From Siphonodentalium dalli (Eukaryota > Mollusca > Scaphopoda > Gadilida > Siphonodentaliidae): DNA of 64,000 nucleotides. Shown in pieces: positions 53,501-64,000 of this stretch (the first letter of the stretch is position 1; the number at the start of each line of letters is the position of its first letter). Location: NCBI GenBank assembly GCA_032622095.1, contig CP136066.1, forward strand, positions 226,862,961 through 226,926,960. Reading direction: 5' to 3'. The notes beneath the pieces were generated by a model. It was given only the letters and a program-made list of their open reading frames with translations. It did no database searches and was not told the DNA's origin. Made by a program: the position numbers and the translations under genes.

Positions 53501-56500
53501 TGACACCCGCATCATGTGGTGCCCAGACTAAAGAAAACTATGGTCCCATACATTCGGCGATCGGATGACACCCGCATCATGTGGTGCCCAGACTCAATAA
53601 AACTATGGTCCCATACATTCGGCGATCCGATGACACCCGCATCATGTGGTGCCCAGACTCAATAAAACTATGGTCCTATACATTCGGCGATCGGATGATA
53701 TCATCATCATGTGGTGCCCTGACTCAAGAAAACTATGGTACCATACATTCGGCGATCGATGACACCCGCATCATGTGGTGCCCAGACTCAACAAAACTAT
53801 GGTCCCATACATTCGGCGATCGATGACACTCGCATCATATGGTGCCCAGACTCAATAAAACTATGGTCCCATACATTCGGCGATCGGATGATACCATCAT
53901 CATGTGGTGCCCTGCGTCAAGAAAACTATGGTCCCATACATTCGGCGATCTGATGACACCCGCATCACGTGGTGCCCAGACTCAATAAAACTATGGTCCC
54001 ATATATTCGGCGATCGGATGATGGTTCCCAGACTCAAGGAAACTATGGTCCCATACATTCGGCGATCGGATGAAACCCGCATCATGTGGTGCCCTGCGTC
54101 AAGAAAACTATGGTCCCATACATTCGGCGATCGGATGACACCCGCATCATGTGGTGCCCAGACTCAATAAAACTATGGTCCCATACATTCGGCGATCGGA
54201 TGACACCCGCATCTTGTGGTGCCCAGACTCAATAAAACTATGGTCCCATACATTCGGCGATCGGATGACACCCGCATCATGTGGTACCCAGACTCAAGGA
54301 AACTATGGTCCCATACATTCGGCGATCGGATGACACTCGCATCATGTGGTGCCCAGACTCAATAAAACTATGGTCCCATACATTCGGCGATCGGATGACA
54401 CCCACATAATGTGGTGCTCAGACTCAATAAAACTATGGTCCCATACATTCGGCGATCGGATGACACCCGCACCATTTGGTGCCCTGAGTCAATAAAACTA
54501 TGGTCCCATACATTCGGCGATCGGATGACACCCGCATCATGTGGTGCCCAGACTAAAGAAAACTATGGTCCCATACATTCGGCGATCGGATGACACCCGC
54601 ATCATGTGGTGCCCAGACTCAATAAAACTATGGTCCCATACATTCGGCGATCCGATGACACCCGCATCATGTGGTGCCCAGACTCAATAAAACTATGGTT
54701 CCATACATTCGGCGATCGGATGACACCCGCATCATGTGGTGCCCAGACTCAAGAAAACTATGGTTCCATACATTCGGCGATCGGATGACACCCGCATCAT
54801 GTGGTGCTCAGACTCAATAAAACTATGTTCCCATACATTCGGCGATCGGATGACACCCGCATCATGTGGTGCCCTCAGTCAATAAAACTATGGTCCCATA
54901 CATTCGGCGATCGGATGACACCCGCATCATGTGGTGCCCAGACTCAAGAAAACTATGGTCCCATACATTCGGCGATCGGATGAAACCCGCATCATGTGGT
55001 GCCCTGACTCAATAAAACTATGGTCCCATACATTCGGCGATCGGATGATATCATCATCATGTGGTGCCCAGACTCAATAAAACTATGGTCCCATACATTC
55101 GGCGGTCGGATGAAACCCGCATCATTTGGTGCCCAGACTCAATAAAACTATGGTCCCATACATTCGGCGATCTGATGAAACCCGCATTATGTGGTGCCCT
55201 GCGTCAAGAAAACTATGGTCCCATACATTCGGCGATCGGATGACACCCGCATCATGTGGTGCTCAGACTCAATAGAACTATGGTCCCATACATTCGGCGA
55301 TCGGATGACACCCGCATCATGTGGTGCCCAGACTCAAGAAAACTATGGTCCCATACATTCGGCGATCTGATGAAACCCGCATCATGTGGTGCCCTGCGTC
55401 AAGAAAACTATGGTCCCATACATTCGGCGATCGGATGACACCCGCATCATTTGGTGCCCTGAGTCAATAAAACTATGGTCCCATACATTCGGCGATCTGA
55501 TGAAACCCGCATTATGTGGTGCCCTGCGTCAAGAAAACTATGGTCCCATACATTCGGCGATCGGATGACACCCGCATCATGTGGTGCCCAGACTCAATAA
55601 AACTATGGTCCCATACATTCGGCGATCGGATGATATCATCATCATGTGGTGCCCTGACTCAAGAAAACTATGGTACCATACATTCGGCGATCGATGACAC
55701 CCGCATCATGTGGTGCCCAGACTCAACAAAACTATGGTCCCATACATTCGGCGATCGATGACACTCGCATCATATGGTGCCCAGACTCAATAAAACTATG
55801 GTCCCATACATTCGGCGATCGGATGATACCATCATCATGTGGTGCCCTGCGTCAAGAAAACTATGGTCCCATACATTCGGCGATCTGATGACACCCGCAT
55901 CACGTGGTGCCCAGACTCAATAAAACTATGGTCCCATATATTCGGCGATCGGATGATGGTTCCCAGACTCAAGGAAACTATGGTCCCATACATTCGGCGA
56001 TCGGATGAAACCCGCATCATGTGGTGCCCTGCGTCAAGAAAACTATGGTCCCATACATTCGGCGATCGGATGACACCCGCATCATGTGGTGCCCAGACTC
56101 AATAAAACTATGGTCCCATACATTCGGCGATCGGATGACACCCGCATCTTGTGGTGCCCAGACTCAATAAAACTATGGTCCCATACATTCGGCGATCGGA
56201 TGACACCCGCATCATGTGGTACCCAGACTCAAGGAAACTATGGTCCCATACATTCGGCGATCGGATGACACTCGCATCATGTGGTGCCCAGACTCAATAA
56301 AACTATGGTCCCATACATTCGGCGATCGGATGACACCCACATAATGTGGTGCTCAGACTCAATAAAACTATGGTCCCATACATTCGGCGATCGGATGACA
56401 CCCGCACCATTTGGTGCCCTGAGTCAATAAAACTATGGTCCCATACATTCGGCGATCGGATGACACCCGCATCATGTGGTGCCCAGACTAAAGAAAACTA

Positions 56501-59500
56501 TGGTCCCATACATTCGGCGATCGGATGACACCCGCATCATGTGGTGCCCAGACTCAATAAAACTATGGTCCCATACATTCGGCGATCCGATGACACCCGC
56601 ATCATGTGGTGCCCAGACTCAATAAAACTATGGTTCCATACATTCGGCGATCGGATGACACCCGCATCATGTGGTGCCCAGACTCAAGAAAACTATGGTT
56701 CCATACATTCGGCGATCGGATGACACCCGCATCATGTGGTGCTCAGACTCAATAAAACTATGTTCCCATACATTCGGCGATCGGATGACACCCGCATCAT
56801 GTGGTGCCCTGAGTCAATAAAACTATGGTCCCATACATTCGGCGATCGGATGACACCCGCATCATGTGGTGCCCAGACTCAAGAAAACTATGGTCCCATA
56901 CATTCGGCGATCGGATGAAACCCGCATCATGTGGTGCCCTGACTCAATAAAACTATGGTCCCATACATTCGGCGATCGGATGATATCATCATCATGTGGT
57001 GCCCAGACTCAATAAAACTATGGTCCCATACATTCGGCGGTCGGATGAAACCCGCATCATTTGGTGCCCAGACTCAATAAAACTATGGTCCCATACATTC
57101 GGCGATCTGATGAAACCCGCATTATGTGGTGCCCTGCGTCAAGAAAACTATGGTCCCATACATTCGGCGATCGGATGACACCCGCATCATGTGGTGCTCA
57201 GACTCAATAAAACTATGGTCCCATACATTCGGCGATCGGATGACACCCGCATCATGTGGTGCCCAGACTCAAGAAAACTATGGTCCCATACATTCGGCGA
57301 TCTGATGAAACCCGCATCATGTGGTGCCCTGCGTCAAGAAAACTATGGTCCCATACATTCGGCGATCGGATGACACCCGCATCATTTGGTGCCCTGAGTC
57401 AATAAAACTATGGTCCCATACATTCGGCGATCTGATGAAACCCGCATTATGTGGTGCCCTGCGTCAAGAAAACTATGGTCCCATACATTCGGCGATCGGA
57501 TGACACCCGCATCATGTGGTGCCCAGACTCAATAAAACTATGGTCCCATACATTCGGCGATCGGATGACACCCGCATCATGTGGTGCCCAGACTCAAGGA
57601 AACTATGGTCCCATACATTCGGCGATCGGATGACACCCGCATCATATGGTGCCCAGACTCAATAAAACTATGGTCCCATACCTTCGGCGATAGGATGGCA
57701 CCCACATCATGTGGTACCCAGACTCAACAAAACTATGGTCCCATACATTCGGCGATCGGATGACACCCGCATCATGTGGTACCCAGACTCAAGAAAACTA
57801 TGGTCCCATACATTCGGCGATCGGATGACACCCGCATCATGTGGTGCCCAGACTCAAGAACACTATGGTCCCATACATTCGGCGATCGGATGACACTCGC
57901 ATCATGTGGTGCCCAGACTCAATAAAACTATGGTCCCATACATTCGGCGATCGGATGATACCATCATCATGTGGTGCCCTGCGTCAAAAAAACTATGGTC
58001 CCATACATTCGGCAATCTGATGACACCCGCATCATGTGGTGCCCAGACTCAATAAAACTATGGTCCCATACATTCGGCGATCGGATGATATCATCATCAT
58101 GTGGTGCCCTGACTCAAGAAAACTATGGTACCATACATTCGGCGATCGATGACACCCGCATCATGTGGTGCCCAGACTCAACAAAACTATGGTCCCATAC
58201 ATTCGGCGATCGATGACACTCGCATCATATGGTGCCCAGACTCAATAAAACTATGGTCCCATACATTCGGCGATCGGATGATACCATCATCATGTGGTGC
58301 CCAGCGTCAAGAAAACTATGGTCCCATACATTCGGCGATCTGATGACACCCGCATCACGTGGTGCCCAGACTCAATAAAACTATGGTCCCATATATTCGG
58401 CGATCGGATGATGGTTCCCAGACTCAAGGAAACTATGGTCCCATACATTCGGCGATCGGATGAAACCCGCATCATGTGGTGCCCTGCGTCAAAAAAACTA
58501 TGGTCCCATACATTCGGCGATCGGATGACACCCGCATCATGTGGTGCCCAGACTCAATAAAACTATGGTCCCATACATTCGGCGATCGGATGATATCATC
58601 ATCATGTGGTGCCCTGACTCAAGAAAACTATGGTACCATACATTCGGCGATCGATGACACCCGCATCATGTGGTGCCCAGACTCAACAAAACTATGGTCC
58701 CATACATTCGGCGATCGATGACACTCGCATCATATGGTGCCCAGACTCAATAAAACTATGGTCCCATACATTCGGCGATCGGATGATACCATCATCATGT
58801 GGTGCCCTGCGTCAAGAAAACTATGGTCCCATACATTCGGCGATCTGATGACACCCGCATCACGTGGTGCCCAGACTCAATAAAACTATGGTCCCATATA
58901 TTCGGCGATCGGATGATGGTTCCCAGACTCAAGGAAACTATGGTCCCATACATTCGGCGATCGGATGAAACCCGCATCATGTGGTGCCCTGCGTCAAGAA
59001 AACTATGGTCCCATACATTCGGCGATCGGATGACACCCGCATCATGTGGTGCCCAGACTCAATAAAACTATGGTCCCATACATTCGGCGATCGGATGACA
59101 CCCGCATCTTGTGGTGCCCAGACTCAATAAAACTATGGTCCCATACATTCGGCGATCGGATGACACCCGCATCATGTGGTACCCAGACTCAAGGAAACTA
59201 TGGTCCCATACATTCGGCGATCGGATGACACTCGCATCATGTGGTGCCCAGACTCAATAAAACTATGGTCCCATACATTCGGCGATCGGATGACACCCAC
59301 ATAATGTGGTGCTCAGACTCAATAAAACTATGGTCCCATACATTCGGCGATCGGATGACACCCGCACCATTTGGTGCCCTGAGTCAATAAAACTATGGTC
59401 CCATACATTCGGCGATCGGATGACACCCGCATCATGTGGTGCCCAGACTAAAGAAAACTATGGTCCCATACATTCGGCGATCGGATGACACCCGCATCAT

Positions 59501-62500
59501 GTGGTGCCCAGACTCAATAAAACTATGGTCCCATACATTCGGCGATCCGATGACACCCGCATCATGTGGTGCCCAGACTCAATACAACTATGGTTCCATA
59601 CATTCGGCGATCGGATGACACCCGCATCATGTGGTGCCCAGACTCAAGAAAACTATGGTTCCATACATTCGGCGATCGGATGACACCCGCATCATGTGGT
59701 GCGCAGACTCAATAAAACTATGTTCCCATACATTCTGCGATCGGATGACACCCGCATCATGTGGTGCCCTGAGTCAATAAAACTATGGTCCCATACATTC
59801 GGCGATCGGATGACACCCGCATCATGTGGTGCCCAGACTCAAGAAAACTATGGTCCCATACATTCGGCGATCGGATGAAACCCGCATCATGTGGTGCCCT
59901 GACTCAATAAAACTATGGTCCCATACATTCGGCGATCGGATGATATCATCATCATGTGGTGCCCAGACTCAATAAAACTATGGTCCCATACATTCGGCGG
60001 TCGGATGAAACCCGCATCATTTGGTGCCCAGACTCAATAAAACTATGGTCCCATACATTCGGCGATCTGATGAAACCCGCATTATGTGGTGCCCTGCGTC
60101 AAGAAAACTATGGTCCCATACATTCGGCGATCGGATGACACCCGCATCATGTGGTGCTCAGACTCAATAAAACTATGGTCCCATACATTCGGCGATCGGA
60201 TGACACCCGCATCATGTGGTGCCCAGACTCAAGAAAACTATGGTCCCATACATTCGGCGATCTGATGAAACCCGCATCATGTGGTGCCCTGCGTCAAGAA
60301 AACTATGGTCCCATACATTCGGCGATCGGATGACACCCGCATCATTTGGTGCCCTGAGTCAATAAAACTATGGTCCCATACATTCGGCGATCTGATGAAA
60401 CCCGCATTATGTGGTGCCCTGCGTCAAGAAAACTATGGTCCCATACATTCGGCGATCGGATGACACCCGCATCATGTGGTGCCCAGACTCAAGAAAACTA
60501 TGGTCCCATACATTCGGCGATCGGATGACACCCGCATCATGTGGTGCCCAGACTCAATAAAACTATGGTCCCATACATTCGGCGATCGGATGACACCCGC
60601 ATCATGTGGTGCCCAGACTCAAGGAAACTATGGTCCCATACATTCGGCGATCGGATGACACCCGCATCATATGGTGCCCAGACTCAATAAAACTATGGTC
60701 CCATACCTTCGGCGATAGGATGGCACCCACATCATGTGGTACCCAGACTCAACAAAACTATGGTCCCATACATTCGGCGATCGGATGACACCCGCATCAT
60801 GTGGTACCCAGACTCAAGAAAACTATGGTCCCATACATTCGGCGATCGGATGACACCCGCATCATGTGGTGCCCAGACTCAAGAACACTATGGTCCCATA
60901 CATTCGGCGATCGGATGACACTCGCATCATGTGGTGCCCAGACTCAATAAAACTATGGTCCCATACATTCGGCGATCGGATGATACCATCATTATGTGGT
61001 GCCCTGCGTCAAAAAAACTATGGTCCCAAACATTCGGCAATCTGATGACACCCGCATCATGTGGTGCCCAGACTCAATAAAACTATGGTCCCATACATTC
61101 GGCGATCGGATGATATCATCATCATGTGGTGCCCTGACTCAAGAAAACTATGGTACCATACATTCGGCGATCGATGACACCCGCATCATGTGGTGCCCAG
61201 ACTCAACAAAACTATGGTCCCATACATTCGGCGATCGATGACACTCGCATCATATGGTGCCCAGACTCAATAAAACTATGGTCCCATACATTCGGCGATC
61301 GGATGATACCATCATCATGTGGTGCCCTGCGTCAAGAAAACTATGGTCCCATACATTCGGCGATCTGATGACACCCGCATCACGTGGTGCCCAGACTCAA
61401 TAAAACTATGGTCCCATATATTCGGCGATCGGATGATGGTTCCCAGACTCAAGGAAACTATGGTCCCATACATTCGGCGATCGGATGACACCCGCATCAT
61501 GTGGTGCCCAGACTCAATAAAACTATGGTCCCATACATTCGGCGATCGGATGACACCCGCATCTTGTGGTGCCCAGACTCAATAAAACTATGGTCCCATA
61601 CATTCGGCGATCGGATGACACCCGCATCATGTGGTACCCAGACTCAAGGAAACTATGGTCCCATACATTCGGCGATCGGATGACACTCGCATCATGTGGT
61701 GCCCAGACTCAATAAAACTATGGTCCCATACATTCGGCGATCGGATGACACCCGCATCATGTGGTGCCCTGAGTCAAGAAAACTATGGTCCCATACATTC
61801 GGCGATCGGATGATACCATCATCATTTGGTGCCCAGACTCAACAAAACTATGGTCCCATACATTCGGCGACCGGATGAAACCCGCATCATGTGGTGCCCA
61901 GACTCAATAACACTATGGTCCCATACATTCGGCGATCGGATGACACCCGCATCATGAGGTGCACTGAGTCAAGAAAACTATGGTCCCATACATTCGGCAA
62001 TCGTATGATATCATCATCATGTGGTGCCCAGACTCAAGAAAACTATGGTCCCATACACTCGGCGATCGGATGAAACCCGCATCATGTGGTGCCCAGAGTC
62101 AAGAAAACTATGGTCCCATACATTCGGCGATCGGATGATACCATCATCATGTGCCCACATTCAAGGACACTATGGTCCCATACATTCGGGGATCGGATGA
62201 CAACCGCATAATGTGGTGCCCAGAATCAAGAAAACTATGGTCCCATACATTCGGCGATCGGATGACACCCGCATCATGTGGTGCCCAGACTCAAGAAAAC
62301 TATGGTTCCATACATTCGGCGATCGGATGACACCCGCATCATGTGGTGCTCAGACTCAATAAAACTATGTTCCCATACATTCTGCGATCGGATGACACCC
62401 GCATCATGTGGTGCCCTGAGTCAATAAAACTATGGTCCCATACATTCGGCGATCGGATGACACCCGCATCATGTGGTGCCCAGACTCAAGAAAACTATGG

Positions 62501-63960
62501 TCCCATACATTCGGCGATCGGATGAAACCCGCATCATGTGGTGCCCTGACTCAATAAAACTATGGTCCCATACATTCGGCGATCGGATGATATCATCATC
62601 ATGTGGTGCCCAGACTCAATAAAACTATGGTCCCATACATTCGGCGGTCGGATGAAACCCGCATCATTTGGTGCCCAGACTCAATAAAACTATGGTCCCA
62701 TACATTCGGCGATCTGATGAAACCCGCATTATGTGGTGCCCTGCGTCAAGAAAACTATGGTCCCATACATTCGGCGATCGGATGACACCCGCATCATGTG
62801 GTGCTCAGACTCAATAAAACTATGGTCCCATACATTCGGCGATCGGATGACACCCGCATCATGTGGTGCCCAGACTCAAGAAAACTATGGTCCCATACAT
62901 TCGGCGATCTGATGAAACCCGCATCATGTGGTGCCCTGCGTCAAGAAAACTATGGTCCCATACATTCGGCGATCGGATGACACCCGCATCATTTGGTGCC
63001 CTGAGTCAATAAAACTATGGTCCCATACATTCGGCGATCTGATGAAACCCGCATTATGTGGTGCCCTGCGTCAAGAAAACTATGGTCCCATACATTCGGC
63101 GATCGGATGACACCCGCATCATGTGGTGCCCAGACTCAAGAAAACTATGGTCCCATACATTCGGCGATCGGATGACACCCGCATCATGTGGTGCCCAGAC
63201 TCAATACAACTATGGTCCCATACATTCGGCGATCGGATGACACCCGCATCATGTGGTGCCCAGACTCAAGGAAACTATGGTCCCATACATTCGGCGATCG
63301 GATGACACCCGCATCATATGGTGCCCAGACTCAATAAAACTATGGTCCCATACCTTCGGCGATAGGATGGCACCCACATCATGTGGTACCCAGACTCAAC
63401 AAAACTATGGTCCCATACATTCGGCGATCGGATGACACCCGCATCATGTGGTACCCAGACTCAAGAAAACTATGGTCCCATACATTCGGCGATCGGATGA
63501 CACCCGCATCATGTGGTGCCCAGACTCAAGAACACTATGGTCCCATACATTCGGCGATCGGATGACACTCGCATCATGTGGTGCCCAGACTCAATAAAAC
63601 TATGGTCCCATACATTCGGCGATCGGATGATACCATCATTATGTGGTGCCCTGCGTCAAAAAAACTATGGTCCCAAACATTCGGCAATCTGATGACACCC
63701 GCATCATGTGGTGCCCAGACTCAATAAAACTATGGTCCCATACATTCGGCGATCGGATGATATCATCATCATGTGGTGCCCTGACTCAAGAAAACTATGG
63801 TACCATACATTCGGCGATCGATGACACCCGCATCATGTGGTGCCCAGACTCAACAAAACTATGGTCCCATACATTCGGCGATCGATGACACTCGCATCAT
63901 ATGGTGCCCAGACTCAATAAAACTATGGTCCCATACATTCGGCGATCGGATGATACCATC
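41555..63960 (+). repeat. Higher-order blocks within the 65-bp satellite
   Basis: A cluster of two 64-bp units (GGCGATCGATGACAC, one G-G step lost) and, a few units on, one 52-bp unit (CGGATGATGGTTCCCAGACT) marks each block. Its marker falls at 41555, 43165, 45620, 47815, 49750, 50775, 52710, 53735, 55670, 58125, 58630, 61150 and 63797. The spacings correspond to 25, 38, 34, 30, 16, 30, 16, 30, 38, 8, 39 and 41 monomers, each minus 15 bp (the last minus 18). Blocks share long runs of identical variants, so they arose by unequal exchange of multi-kilobase segments. Confidence 0.85.
47815..53734 (+). repeat. Two adjacent, nearly identical 2,960-bp superblocks
   Basis: 47815-50774 and 50775-53734 share private variants exactly 2,960 bp apart: GGCCATCGGATG (near 48793 and 51753), CATTCGCCGATCTGATG (near 49244 and 52204), GGTCCCATGCATTCGG (near 50063 and 53023) and CGGATCACACTCG (near 50342 and 53302). 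At least one difference exists (GGTGCCCTGCG against GGTGCTCTGCG near 49277 and 52237), so it is not a pure assembly copy. Each superblock comprises a 30-unit and a 16-unit block. Confidence 0.8.
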
Positions 63961-64000
63961 ATCATGTGGTGCCCTGCGTCAAGAAAACTATGGTCCCATA

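Larger units (their letters stand above)
38650..64000 (+). repeat. 65-bp satellite array, about 390 copies, open at the right
   Basis: The monomer includes TCGGATGACACCCGCATCAT, GTGGTGCCCAGACTCAATAA and AACTATGGTCCCATACATTC plus GGCGA, exactly 65 bp. Common variant classes are GATACCATCATCAT and GATATCATCATCAT for GACACCCGCATCAT, CCCTGAGTC or CCCTGCGTC for CCCAGACTC, and AAGAAAAC for AATAAAAC. The array has no foreign insertion and continues past the window edge. Most units have one CGATCG site. The many 60-114 residue frames are translations of the repeat shifting frame every unit (65 is not divisible by 3) and ending at AATAA or GATGA. They are not genes. Confidence 0.97.

Noticed and set aside
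41720-61500. Recurrent minus-strand 61-residue frames in the satellite
   Set aside because: They appear only where the 52-bp short unit shifts frame, once per higher-order block, and are by-products of that deletion.
38736-63888. More than 100 plus-strand reading frames of 60-114 residues beginning Met-Val-Pro-Arg-Leu or similar
   Set aside because: They are the 65-bp satellite read in shifting frames. Each ends at a stop built into the monomer after about three units, and variants do not preserve reading frame or favour silent changes.
38650-64000. CRISPR-like array
   Set aside because: The units are contiguous with no unique spacers, and the setting is a eukaryotic-type repeat landscape. 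The same applies to the 47-bp array at 7784-14609.

Overview
The window looks like non-coding, repeat-dominated DNA from a metazoan nuclear genome. It is AT-rich, has no credible long reading frame on either strand, and is built from satellites, minisatellites and many short terminal-inverted-repeat elements nested in one another. The most likely source is a marine lophotrochozoan, probably a bivalve mollusc. The grounds are the style of the dispersed repeats at 22.3-25.9 kb (starting AGCTCACCTGAGAC or following a CCCCCC/GGGGGG hairpin, then CCGTCCGT runs and degenerate internal units), which I recall from bivalve genomes. That assignment is from memory and was not searched. I recognise no protein-coding, tRNA or rRNA gene.

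Layout. 0-7.8 kb is a patchwork of miniature elements: a GAATGAGGTCCCC foldback family, a TTAA-flanked CCCTTTACCC family inside a 576-bp tandem duplication, a three-level nest at 3.5-4.5 kb, a 479-bp element, a 157-bp tandem array grown around a small hairpin, and two TA-flanked CAGTAAT elements. 7.8-14.6 kb is a 47-bp satellite of about 145 copies. 14.6-38.6 kb is again a mosaic of nested elements, older dispersed repeats and several large foldbacks, with some single-copy-looking sequence at 26.1-28.9 and 32.7-34.6 kb and next to the second satellite. From 38.65 kb to the window edge is an uninterrupted 65-bp satellite of about 390 copies, organised in higher-order blocks. The two satellites together make up about half of the window.

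How the parts relate. Several families are linked by a shared 69-bp hairpin module starting CCAATGCATTCTC. It sits inside elements with at least three different kinds of ends, so the module appears to have moved between families. Paralogous empty and filled sites within the window show two of the insertion events directly (TTAA at 2.0-3.3 kb, TA at 19.0 versus 24.4 kb). Tandem amplification repeatedly follows transposition here: elements, or fragments of older repeats, were captured and multiplied into arrays. No transposase is present, so all these elements would be non-autonomous.
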